This document shows positions 1 through 7,442 of a stretch of 64,000 nucleotides of DNA, piece after piece; position 1 is the stretch's first letter, and each line of letters opens with the position of its first letter. The translations under genes were made by a program, and so were the position numbers. The notes beneath the pieces are model-generated. The model saw only the letters and a program-made list of their open reading frames with translations. It made no database searches and was not told where the DNA came from. The DNA comes from Prevotella sp. E13-17 (GTDB lineage Bacteria; Bacteroidota; Bacteroidia; Bacteroidales; Bacteroidaceae): contig NZ_CP091787.1 of assembly GCF_022024035.1 (NCBI RefSeq), positions 186,001-250,000 on the forward strand, in the 5' to 3' direction.

Positions 1-1
1 G

Positions 2-235
2 GCCATGAGTCGCAGTCAACTGAACCGTCGAATGTTGGCCATCACCAACCAGAACTCGTCCACCTACATCATGCAACTACGTCTGGCGCGTGCTAAACGA
101 CTGTTGAAGGCCGATGTTAATATGACTATCGGCGATGTGGCGCAGAGATGTGGCTTCGATGATGTGGCCTATTTTAGTCGAATATTCAAACAGACGTTCG
201 ACATTACTCCATCGCAATATCGGAAACAAATATAG
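2..235 (+). CDS. AraC-family regulator, C-terminal HTH end (5' truncated by window edge)
   Basis: The reading frame is open from the window edge, so only the last 78 codons are present. The residues form the second half of an AraC-type DNA-binding domain, with the helix series LRLARAKRLL, then IGDVAQRCGFDDVAYFSRIFK, ending TPSQYRKQI as is usual for the family. Such domains bind promoter DNA as two HTH motifs. In Bacteroidales this domain often ends a hybrid two-component system that controls glycan-utilisation genes, which would suit the glycosidases elsewhere in the window. The sensor part is not visible, so a plain AraC regulator is equally possible. The family call is safe; the hybrid assignment is inference. 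Confidence 0.85.
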   Translation, partial: AMSRSQLNRRMLAITNQNSSTYIMQLRLARAKRLLKADVNMTIGDVAQRCGFDDVAYFSRIFKQTFDITPSQYRKQI

Positions 236-266
236 ATTATTTACAAATTATTAATTCAAGAAAACT

Positions 267-482
267 ATGCACATCGGAAACAGAATCAGAGAGGTGATGA
301 AAGAGAAAAAAATGTCTGCCATCGCTATCGCTAAGATTATTAATTGCGAGCGCACCAACATCTACAACATCTATGCACGTAAGGATATTAATACTAAATT
401 GTTGGAGCAGTTTTGCATTATCTTGAACCATGACTTCTTCAAGGAATTGTCGAAAGACCTGAATCAGAGGAAGGGGAAGTAA
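267..482 (+). CDS. Small helix-turn-helix protein (71 aa)
   Basis: This is a 71-residue basic protein. Its N-terminal half (HIGNRIREVMKEKKMSAIAIA, then INCERTNIYNIYARK) resembles an XRE/Cro-like helix-turn-helix with a recognition helix around residues 26-38. It has no signal peptide or membrane segment and no partner domain. It lies 31 bp after the AraC-type gene on the same strand and is followed at once by a strong intrinsic terminator, so it may be the last gene of that unit. DNA binding is inferred from the fold-like pattern. No specific function is recognised. Confidence 0.7.
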   Translation: MHIGNRIREVMKEKKMSAIAIAKIINCERTNIYNIYARKDINTKLLEQFCIILNHDFFKELSKDLNQRKGK

Positions 483-490
483 GGCAAAGA

Positions 491-528
491 AAAAAGGCAA
501 GAACGTTTTGATTCTTGCCTTTTTTTTG
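491..528 (+). terminator. Intrinsic terminator after the small HTH gene
   Basis: A perfect stem of AAAAAAGGCAAGAA with TTCTTGCCTTTTTT encloses an 8-nt loop and runs into eight T residues. It starts 9 nt after the stop codon of the HTH gene. The loop and descending arm also contain the -33 TTTG of the coaD promoter, so terminator and promoter are interleaved. Confidence 0.9.
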
Positions 529-537
529 TACTTTTGT
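508..537 (+). promoter_or_regulatory. Bacteroidetes sigma-ABfr promoter of coaD
   Basis: TTTG at 508-511 and TACTTTTG at 530-537 are separated by 18 bp, matching the -33/-7 consensus. Only 4 nt separate the -7 box from the coaD ATG at 542, so the transcript start should fall on or next to the start codon and the mRNA would be leaderless. Confidence 0.75.
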
Positions 538-541
538 GCCC

Positions 542-1009
542 ATGAAAGAGAAGATTGGTATCTTTGTTGGGAGTTTCAATCCCTTTACCGTTGGACATGA
601 CTCTATCGTCAGAAGAGCGCTGCCACTGTTCGACCGTCTGGTCATTGGCGTCGTGGGCGACCATGTGTCGAAGCCGGGTATGGTGCCTGCCGAAACACGT
701 GTGCAAGCCATTGCCGAACTTTATCGCAACGAGGCGCGTATTGAGGTAAAACCTTACTATGGATTGGCTATTGACTTTGCTCGTGGCGTGGGTGCCCGTT
801 ACATAGTGAAAGGTGTGCGTTCGGTAAAGGATTTTGAATACGAACGTGAGCAGGCTGATATCAACCGTCAGATCAGTGGTGGCGAGATAGAGACCATCCT
901 TCTCTACAGCGAACCACAGCTGTCGAGCGTGTCGTCATCGATGGTGCGAGAGTTGCAGCACTTTGGAGTAGATGTCAGCGACTTCTTGCCGACGGCTAAC
1001 GAAGACTGA
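542..1009 (+). CDS. coaD: Phosphopantetheine adenylyltransferase
   Basis: CoaD catalyses the fourth step of coenzyme A synthesis, transferring AMP from ATP to 4'-phosphopantetheine to give dephospho-CoA in the cytoplasm. The 155-aa protein has the nucleotidyltransferase signature GSFNPFTVGH (residues 10-19), the KGVRSVKDFEYE segment (90-101) and the C-terminal SSVSSSMVREL motif (128-138), and its length is normal for the family. An upstream in-frame ATG at 515 would add nine residues, but it lies inside the terminator and before the promoter box, so 542 is the start. The 3' end overlaps the convergent ybeY gene by 14 bp. Confidence 0.97.
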   Translation: MKEKIGIFVGSFNPFTVGHDSIVRRALPLFDRLVIGVVGDHVSKPGMVPAETRVQAIAELYRNEARIEVKPYYGLAIDFARGVGARYIVKGVRSVKDFEYEREQADINRQISGGEIETILLYSEPQLSSVSSSMVRELQHFGVDVSDFLPTANED

Positions 1010-1406
1010 GGGCACGGTTCTCGGCTGCTTCCATAATCTCTCGTTCTCCCGGACCTTTATCGTTGATGCCACACAGGTGCAAGATGCCGTGAATGATGAC
1101 GCGGTGTAGCTCTTCGTCGTAGGTTTTTTTGAAGAGCTCTGCGTTGGAACGTACGGTGTCGAGCGAGATGACCAGGTCGCCGTTGAGCACATTGCCCTCG
1201 CAATAGTCGAAGGTGATGATGTCGGTGTAATAGTCGTGTCCCAGGTACTCGCGGTTTACCTCCAGGATGTGTTCGTCGTCGCAGAAGAGGTAGCCAACCT
1301 CGCCTATCTTCTTTTGATAGGTGGCTGCCACCTTCTTAATCCATGCTGTGGTCTCGCGTCGCTTGATGGCGGGGAACTTCACATTTTCAGAACTGTAGGT
1401 TATCAT
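996..1406 (-). CDS. ybeY: Endoribonuclease YbeY (rRNA maturation factor)
   Basis: This is a 136-aa metal-dependent endoribonuclease that takes part in 16S rRNA 3'-end maturation and ribosome quality control. The family landmarks are TDIITFDY (61-68) and the metal site HGILHLCGIND (106-116). The first two zinc histidines are present (H106, H110). The usual third histidine of HGxLHLxGxDH is Asp116, a variation I recall in Bacteroidetes orthologues. It is the last gene of the minus-strand run and starts 5 bp after the S41 protease gene. Its end overlaps coaD tail to tail. Confidence 0.93.
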   Translation of the reverse strand: MITYSSENVKFPAIKRRETTAWIKKVAATYQKKIGEVGYLFCDDEHILEVNREYLGHDYYTDIITFDYCEGNVLNGDLVISLDTVRSNAELFKKTYDEELHRVIIHGILHLCGINDKGPGEREIMEAAENRALSLR

Positions 1407-1411
1407 CGTCT

Positions 1412-2989
1412 TTACTTTTTGTCTGTTAGTAACTCAAGTGCTCGCTTAACCATGTCGTTGGTGTCGTTGAACACGGAGAAATATTCGCTCATGTCCCACA
1501 GATCGCGAGCTATCAAAGCCTTCAGCTGTTGGCGTAGATAAGGCAGCGTCTGCTGGCGTTCGGCATCGTCTTTGGGCTTGATATTTTGCTTTTCGCCCTC
1601 CTTTATGATTTGGTCCACCAGCGACTGAGGAACTTCAAAGCTGGTCTTGAATGTGGCGAAGTCGGGATAACGTTTCTTCAGTTCTTTTCGCTTGCTGTCA
1701 ACATAGCGCAGGTTCTGTTGCAGGATGATGCTCTTAGCTGCTAACTCGCGGTGATAGCGGGTGTACTTGGTGGTGTCGAGCGGTACGAAGTAGTCGGGCA
1801 TGATGCCACCGCCGCCATAAACGATGCGATGCTGCTTCAGCGTGTAGTATTTCAGCGAATCGGCAAAGTGGATACTGTCGGCATTGGTCAGTTCACCAGC
1901 TTTTAAGCGGTTCAGCAGGTCTTCATCGTAGCTCTTCTTGTTGCCCTTCTCATAGGGCTTTTGGATGCAGCGACCAGAGGGGGTGTAGTAATGGGCTATG
2001 GTGAGACGAATCATCGAACCGTCAGGCAGTTCAACAGGGCGTTGTACCAACCCTTTGCCGTAAGACCGGCGACCTACCACCAAGCCACGGTCGTGGTCCT
2101 GAATGGCACCAGTCACAATCTCGGCAGCAGACGCAGTGAACTGGTCGATTAGCACTACCACTCTTCCATCGAGGAAACTGCCGTCACGGGGAGCTGTGTA
2201 GTCGCGACGTGGTACGCGGCGCCCTTCGGTATAGACAATCATGTCGCCACGGTTCAGAAACTCACCTGCTAAGTCGGCTGCAGCCTGTAGATAGCCGCCG
2301 CCATTCTCCTGCAGGTCGAGAATCAGGTCGCGCATGCCTTGTGACTTCAGCTTCTCCATACTCTCGAGAAACTCCTTATAGGTGGTGGCACTAAAGTTGC
2401 CTATGCGGATATAGCCGATGCCGGGTTTGATCATATAGGTGGCATCGATAGAGTGTACAGGGATCTTGTCGCGTTTCACCATGAATACCAGCTCTTCGCC
2501 GATGCCATGACGGCGGATGCCTAACTTCACGGTGGTGCCTTTGGGGCCGCGCAGGCGACGCATGATTTCTTCTTTCGACATCTTCACACCGGCAATGGCG
2601 GTGTCGTTGACATGAACGATGCGGTCGCCAGCCAGGATGCCTACTTTCTCAGATGGTCCTTTGGTGACGGGCTGGATAATCAGCAGCGTGTCTTCGACCA
2701 TGTTAAACTGTACGCCGATGCCTTCGAACGAACCGTTCAAAGGTTCTGTCATCTGTTTGGTTTCCTGTGGATTGGTGTAGCTGGAGTGGGGGTCTAACTT
2801 CTCCAGCATGCCACGAATGGCATCTTCGACCAACTTGGTTTCATCAACCTCATCTACATATAGGTTGGTGATAACTTGTTCTGCGTAGTTCAGTTTGCGA
2901 AGATTGTTCTCGCTTTTATGTTGAGCTTGGGCAATGGTAGCCTGAGCAATCAGAACCGTTGCTAAAAGGAAAAAGTGTCTTTTGAGCAT
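1412..2989 (-). CDS. S41-family C-terminal processing peptidase with PDZ domain
   Basis: This is a 525-aa periplasmic serine protease of the Ctp/Prc type, which trims or degrades envelope proteins from a C-terminal recognition site. It has an N-terminal signal peptide (about residues 1-22), a helical prodomain, a PDZ domain at about 86-175 with LAGDRIVHVN, and the S41 catalytic domain. The likely catalytic serine is S287 in FTASAAE and the lysine is K312 in SYGKGLVQ. A C-terminal extension of about 150 residues is rich in charge, as in Bacteroidetes homologues. It lies between the hemerythrin-LuxR gene (11-bp gap) and ybeY (5-bp gap), so the three are probably co-transcribed. Confidence 0.95.
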   Translation of the reverse strand: MLKRHFFLLATVLIAQATIAQAQHKSENNLRKLNYAEQVITNLYVDEVDETKLVEDAIRGMLEKLDPHSSYTNPQETKQMTEPLNGSFEGIGVQFNMVEDTLLIIQPVTKGPSEKVGILAGDRIVHVNDTAIAGVKMSKEEIMRRLRGPKGTTVKLGIRRHGIGEELVFMVKRDKIPVHSIDATYMIKPGIGYIRIGNFSATTYKEFLESMEKLKSQGMRDLILDLQENGGGYLQAAADLAGEFLNRGDMIVYTEGRRVPRRDYTAPRDGSFLDGRVVVLIDQFTASAAEIVTGAIQDHDRGLVVGRRSYGKGLVQRPVELPDGSMIRLTIAHYYTPSGRCIQKPYEKGNKKSYDEDLLNRLKAGELTNADSIHFADSLKYYTLKQHRIVYGGGGIMPDYFVPLDTTKYTRYHRELAAKSIILQQNLRYVDSKRKELKKRYPDFATFKTSFEVPQSLVDQIIKEGEKQNIKPKDDAERQQTLPYLRQQLKALIARDLWDMSEYFSVFNDTNDMVKRALELLTDKK

Positions 2990-3000
2990 GTTGATGCGGG

Positions 3001-3954
3001 TTAAAGTTTAATATTGCTGATGTCTATCAGTCCATTGACAATGGCATAGATGGTGAGACCGGCAGGCGAGTGGATCTGAAGCTTGCGGGCAATGTTGCGA
3101 CGGTGAGTGATGACCGTGTTGACCGAGATGCAGAGGTGGTCGGCAATCTCCTTGTTTGACATGCCCTGAACCAGCGATACGATGACATCTTTCTCGCGGT
3201 CGGAGATGGCATCCTGATCGCTGTTCTTAAACACCATGTCGCTGATGTTGCGGGCGATGTCGGTCTGCTTGACGATTTGCTCCAAGCGGCGGATGGCTGG
3301 TACAAAGATGCGATCCTCAACCAAGGCATGCTGATGCAGCCACTCTTCGTTGTCGTAGATATCGTGAAGTGTGGCGGTGAGCTTGTTGTTGTGAAGCCCG
3401 TCGCTGGGCAGATATTTGATGATGAGCAGCTTCAGCTCGCGTAGCTTCTTGTCGGCAGCACCATGGTGCTTAGAGAAAGTTTCGATGCTATAGTCGGTAG
3501 TGGGATGACCATCGATGAGTGACTGTACGTAAGGGAACAACGTCTTCTGCTCGTACTGCATGTGACGACGTATCTCTTGCGAGTAGGCATCGTAGAAACG
3601 CAGGATGAGTTGTCCCAGCGAGTCGTCGGCATTCAGACTTTCTTCCAGTTCACGACGGATAAAGGGCAACTGGAAGTCGAGGTAGTAGGCATGGCTGGCC
3701 TGTAGGTAGTGCATGAGAGTGGGCACAGACAACTGTTCGTCGTTCTCGGCATCGCTATAGCCATTGATGGTGAAGTTGACTACGGCGAGGAAGGTGTAGG
3801 TGTCAACGTGGTTATCCTCGCAGGTTTCCTTAACGGTCTTGTCGCCGAAGCCCAGGTTGATGCCAAAGCTTCCCAACATTTGCAAGAGGTCGTAGTTATC
3901 GCGTATCAGCGATATCATCTTGTCGTCGGCCTCGTACATCTTTTGATTTCTCAT
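3001..3954 (-). CDS. Hemerythrin-like / LuxR-HTH fusion regulator
   Basis: This is a 317-aa cytoplasmic protein that joins a di-iron hemerythrin-like domain to a LuxR-type DNA-binding domain. Residues 20-60 (LGSFGINLGFGDKTVKETC) resemble the N-terminal segment of RIC/ScdA/YtfE iron-centre repair proteins. Residues 82-225 contain the full hemerythrin ligand pattern: H88, H131-x3-E135, H163 or H164, and H209-x3-E213. Residues 248-317 are a GerE/LuxR HTH with SDREKDVIVSLVQG, SNKEIADHLCIS and VNTVITHRRNIARKL. Hemerythrin domains bind O2 or NO at the iron pair, so a gas- or redox-responsive transcription factor is the natural inference. It has no phospho-acceptor receiver domain. It sits between parE and the S41 protease gene with 11-bp gaps on both sides. 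Confidence 0.9.
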   Translation of the reverse strand: MRNQKMYEADDKMISLIRDNYDLLQMLGSFGINLGFGDKTVKETCEDNHVDTYTFLAVVNFTINGYSDAENDEQLSVPTLMHYLQASHAYYLDFQLPFIRRELEESLNADDSLGQLILRFYDAYSQEIRRHMQYEQKTLFPYVQSLIDGHPTTDYSIETFSKHHGAADKKLRELKLLIIKYLPSDGLHNNKLTATLHDIYDNEEWLHQHALVEDRIFVPAIRRLEQIVKQTDIARNISDMVFKNSDQDAISDREKDVIVSLVQGMSNKEIADHLCISVNTVITHRRNIARKLQIHSPAGLTIYAIVNGLIDISNIKL

Positions 3955-3965
3955 ACGTTTTTGAT

Positions 3966-5948
3966 TTATTCGTAAATGTCCTCTTCGGGGCGGTCTTCTT
4001 CTATAACGAGGTTGTCGATGATGAAGTTCTGGCGCTCCATGGTGTTCTTACCCATGTAATACTCCAGCAGTTTCTGCACTTGGTCGGTCTTGTGCAGCGT
4101 CACCTGTTCCAGACGAATGTCGGGACCGATAAATCCGGCAAACTCTTCGGGACTGATTTCGCCAAGACCTTTGAATCGGGTAATCTCGGGATCGGGGCCT
4201 AACTCCTGAATGGCTTTTTGGCGTTCCTCCTCGCTATAGCAGTAGCGAGTGATGAAATCGGTCTTCTTACCGTCTTCCAGCATCTTCTTATTCTTGATCT
4301 TTGTGCGGCGGTTGCGCACGCGGAACAAGGGCGTCTGCAGCACATAGACATGGCCTGTGCGGATGAGCTCGGGGAAGAACTGCAGGAAGAAGGTGATGAT
4401 GAGCAGGCGGATGTGCATGCCATCGACATCGGCATCGGTGGCTACGATGACCTTGTTGTAACGCAATGTGTCTAATCCCTCTTCAATATCGAGGGCAGCC
4501 TGCAGAAGGTTGAACTCTTCGTTCTCGTAAACGACCTTCTTGGTGAGTCCGAAGGTGTTCAGGGGTTTTCCTCTCAGCGAGAAGACGGCCTGCGTGTTGA
4601 CATCGCGGCTCTTAGTGATAGAACCACTGGCTGAGTCACCCTCGGTGATGAAGATAGACGACTCTTCCTTGCGGTCGTTCTTTACGTCGCTATAGTGTAT
4701 GCGACAGTCGCGCAACTTACGGTTGTGCAGGTTGGCCTTCTTGGCACGTTCGCGTGCCAGTTTGGTGACGCCAGCCATAGCCTTGCGCTCTTTCTCGCTC
4801 TCTTGTATCTTCTGCAACATGGCCTCAGCCACGTCGGCATTCTTGTGCAGGTAGTTGTCAACTTCCTGCTTGATGAAGTCACCCACATACTTGTTGATAG
4901 ACACGCCCCCATTGGGCTCCATGGTCAGTGAGCCCAGCTTGATCTTGGTCTGGCTCTCGAACATGGGTTCTTCTACGTTGAGGGCAATGGCTGCCACAAT
5001 ACCTGTGCGGATGTCGCCATACTCAAAGTTCTTTTGGAAAAACTCCTTGATGGTCTTGGCAATGTGTTCCTTGAAGGCGCTTTGGTGCGTACCGCCTTGT
5101 GTGGTGTGCTGACCGTTGACAAACGAGTAGTACTCCTCGCCATACTGGTTGGCGTGGGTAAAGGCTATCTCGATGTCTTCGCCTTGCAGGTGGATGATGG
5201 GGTAGATGGCATCGGCGCTCATGCGGTCTTTCAGCAAGTCTTCCAGTCCGCGACGCGAAAGGATGCGTCGGCCATTATACATGATGGCCAGTCCGATGTT
5301 CAGATAGGTATAGTTGCGGAGCATGTTCTCCACAATATCATCGTGGAACTTATAGTTCAAAAAGAGGGTGTTGTCGGGCTCAAAGTAGATGTAGGTGCCG
5401 TTCTCGTCTTGGGTGTCTTCGGTGACGTCGCTGACCAGCTTGCCTTTCTCAAACACTGCCTTGCGCACCTTGCCATCACGAAAGCTCTGGACTTCGAAGC
5501 GAGAACTCAGGGCATTCACTGCTTTCACACCGACACCATTCAGGCCGATAGACTTCTTGAAGGCTTTCGAGTCGTACTTGCCACCGGTGTTCAGCACGCT
5601 GACGGCTTCGATCATCTTTCCCTGTGGGATGCCGCGGCCATAGTCTCTGACGCTGACGCGCAAATGGTCTTCAACGTTGATCTCTATGCGATCGCCAGCT
5701 TTCATCTTGAACTCATCGATAGAGTTGTCGATGACTTCCTTCAGCAGTACGTAGATACCGTCTTCTGGCAGTTGACCGTCGCCCAGACGTCCGATGTACA
5801 TGCCAGGGCGCAGGCGGATATGCTCTGTGCCACTGAGGGTGCGGATGTTGTCATCGTTGTAGTCAGAACGTTGATTATCCTCTCCCAAAACGGATGATGG
5901 TGGGGTGGAAGCTGTTGCCCCTATAGTTATGTCGTTTTCTAATGCCAT
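3966..5948 (-). CDS. parE: DNA topoisomerase IV subunit B (type IIA ATPase subunit)
   Basis: This is a 660-aa ATPase subunit that works with ParC to decatenate replicated chromosomes. The GHKL ATP site is shown by EVIDNSIDE (about residue 71), DYGRGIP and [11 protein letters not shown]. The TOPRIM domain has EGDSASGS (about 433-440) and the DADVDGMH metal-binding motif (about 502). The C-terminus has the [13 protein letters not shown] segment typical of GyrB/ParE. The length and the QTKIKLGS loop fit the topoisomerase IV B subunit rather than GyrB; that distinction rests on family memory. It begins the tightly spaced run parE - hemerythrin-LuxR - S41 - ybeY. Confidence 0.93.
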   Translation of the reverse strand: MALENDITIGATASTPPSSVLGEDNQRSDYNDDNIRTLSGTEHIRLRPGMYIGRLGDGQLPEDGIYVLLKEVIDNSIDEFKMKAGDRIEINVEDHLRVSVRDYGRGIPQGKMIEAVSVLNTGGKYDSKAFKKSIGLNGVGVKAVNALSSRFEVQSFRDGKVRKAVFEKGKLVSDVTEDTQDENGTYIYFEPDNTLFLNYKFHDDIVENMLRNYTYLNIGLAIMYNGRRILSRRGLEDLLKDRMSADAIYPIIHLQGEDIEIAFTHANQYGEEYYSFVNGQHTTQGGTHQSAFKEHIAKTIKEFFQKNFEYGDIRTGIVAAIALNVEEPMFESQTKIKLGSLTMEPNGGVSINKYVGDFIKQEVDNYLHKNADVAEAMLQKIQESEKERKAMAGVTKLARERAKKANLHNRKLRDCRIHYSDVKNDRKEESSIFITEGDSASGSITKSRDVNTQAVFSLRGKPLNTFGLTKKVVYENEEFNLLQAALDIEEGLDTLRYNKVIVATDADVDGMHIRLLIITFFLQFFPELIRTGHVYVLQTPLFRVRNRRTKIKNKKMLEDGKKTDFITRYCYSEEERQKAIQELGPDPEITRFKGLGEISPEEFAGFIGPDIRLEQVTLHKTDQVQKLLEYYMGKNTMERQNFIIDNLVIEEDRPEEDIYE

Positions 5949-6034
5949 AGTCTATATGTTTTATTTCGTCTGTTCTGGCTCCCAATCTCTTTGCTTGAGC
6001 GTGCTTACGTGGCTTGCAAAAGACCTTGGAGCGT

Positions 6035-7195
6035 TTAGATAGAGAGACTTTTCTTGTAACATCTGCGGCGTTTGTGCTGCTCGTTGTCGAAGTAGCCCCA
6101 CTGGCTCTGCACCTTGCCGTTGGTCTCCATCTCTACATGTGTCTCGCCCCATTTGAACCCGTACTTCTGGTAGATGGGTATCAGATCGTAGAAAAGCAGG
6201 GCGTTAGCTCCTTTCGAACGGTATTCGGGCAGAATGCCAATGAGCAAGCAATCGACGATGTCGGTCTTCTTGAACTTCAGTGCTTTCATGAGATGCCACC
6301 ATCCGAAAGGCCACAGACGACCGTTGTGGCACTTCTGCAGGGCGCGCGTCAGCGAGGGAATGGTGATGCCAACACCGATGCAGTCGTGGTCGGGCGTGTT
6401 CCAGTCTTCTATAATACAAAGCATCTCCAGATCGATGAACTTGAAGTACATGTCCACATACTCGTCCATCTGCTTTTGCGACATCTCTGAGTAGCCGTAC
6501 AAATGGCCAAAGGTCTTATTGATGACCTCGAACACGCGGTGTCCATATTTCTTCGGTCCATAGATGTCTTCTTTCTTCAACTTCTTGATATGCAGGTTGT
6601 AGCGCGACATGCAGAGCTCTGCCACGCGCTTCATCTTGTCGGGCATACCCTCTTTGGGTACAAACACTTTGTACTCCACGTAGTCGTTGTCCTTCTCGTA
6701 GCCCGGCATTTGCTCCATCAGTTGTGGGTAGTAGGGGTAGTTGTAGAGCGTTGCCATGGTGCCCAACTGATCGAAACCGTCGGTCAGCATGCCTTCGGGG
6801 TCCATATCTGTGAAGCCCAGCGGACCTATAATCTCTTTCATGCCCTTCTCGCGTCCGTAGTCTTCTACTGCCGTGAGCAGTGCTTTCATCACCTCGGCAT
6901 CGTTGACGAGGTCCAGCCAACCGAAGCGCACACAGGGACGCTGCCATTGCTCGTTGTAACGGTGGTTGATGATAGCGGCTACGCGACCCACCAGTTTGCC
7001 ATCGCGATAGGCCAGAAAATATTCGGCCTCGCAGAATTCGAAAGCCGAGTTTTTGTCTTTACTAAGTGTGTGTAGTTCGTCACTGTATAGGTTAGGAGCA
7101 TCGAATTTGTTACCTTTATACAAGTCATAATGCAGTTGGATAAAGGCTTTCATTCCCTTTTTGTCGATGACTCTCTCAATCGTAACTGATGACAT
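6035..7195 (-). CDS. GNAT-like N-acetyltransferase-fold protein, function unknown
   Basis: This is a 386-aa soluble protein of a family common in Bacteroidetes. The N-terminal half carries an acetyltransferase-like core (EAEYFLAYRDGKLVGRVAAI, then REKGMKEIIGPLGFTDMDP). The C-terminal half has a second GNAT-like strand-turn (LIGILPEYRSKGANALLF) that could bind acyl-CoA. It has no signal peptide or membrane helix. The substrate cannot be told from the sequence. A -7 promoter box lies 43 nt upstream of the start, and parE follows after 86 bp. Confidence 0.75.
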   Translation of the reverse strand: MSSVTIERVIDKKGMKAFIQLHYDLYKGNKFDAPNLYSDELHTLSKDKNSAFEFCEAEYFLAYRDGKLVGRVAAIINHRYNEQWQRPCVRFGWLDLVNDAEVMKALLTAVEDYGREKGMKEIIGPLGFTDMDPEGMLTDGFDQLGTMATLYNYPYYPQLMEQMPGYEKDNDYVEYKVFVPKEGMPDKMKRVAELCMSRYNLHIKKLKKEDIYGPKKYGHRVFEVINKTFGHLYGYSEMSQKQMDEYVDMYFKFIDLEMLCIIEDWNTPDHDCIGVGITIPSLTRALQKCHNGRLWPFGWWHLMKALKFKKTDIVDCLLIGILPEYRSKGANALLFYDLIPIYQKYGFKWGETHVEMETNGKVQSQWGYFDNEQHKRRRCYKKSLSI

Positions 7196-7238
7196 TTCTT
7201 TCCTTATTTGGTGAATAATTATATGCTAAATCAACATA

Positions 7239-7246
7239 CAAAGGTA
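7239..7246 (-). promoter_or_regulatory. Promoter -7 box of the GNAT-like gene
   Basis: TACCTTTG on the minus strand matches TAnnTTTG. No TTTG is seen at the expected -33 position. The predicted leader is about 35 nt. Confidence 0.5.
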
Positions 7247-7315
7247 CTTTTTTTTTTAGACATATCAGCATAAATAAACAGTTTTTTGCATCTTTTCTCG
7301 TAAATTGCAGAAAAG

Positions 7316-7425
7316 AGGCGATAGCTTTGACGTAACTAAACCTATACTTTACCGTAACTAAACCTCTAGTTTACCGTAACTAAAGTGGCACTTTGCCGTA
7401 ACTAAAGTGATGGTTTGGCGTAGCC
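7316..7425. repeat. 22-bp-register dyad array A (4 clear units, 1 partial)
   Basis: Four consecutive 22-bp units have their AAA triplets at 7338, 7360, 7382 and 7404. Each reads AAA-N7-TTT followed by a 9-nt linker, which is ACCGTAACT or GCCGTAACT in the first three. The variable cores begin CC in units 1-2 and GT in units 3-4. A partial unit at 7316 keeps TTT and the GACGTAACT linker but has AGG in place of AAA. The array lies just past the 3' end of the methyltransferase gene and upstream of the GNAT-like promoter. Its function is unknown. Confidence 0.85.
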
Positions 7426-7442
7426 ATCGTAGCCGAATGACA

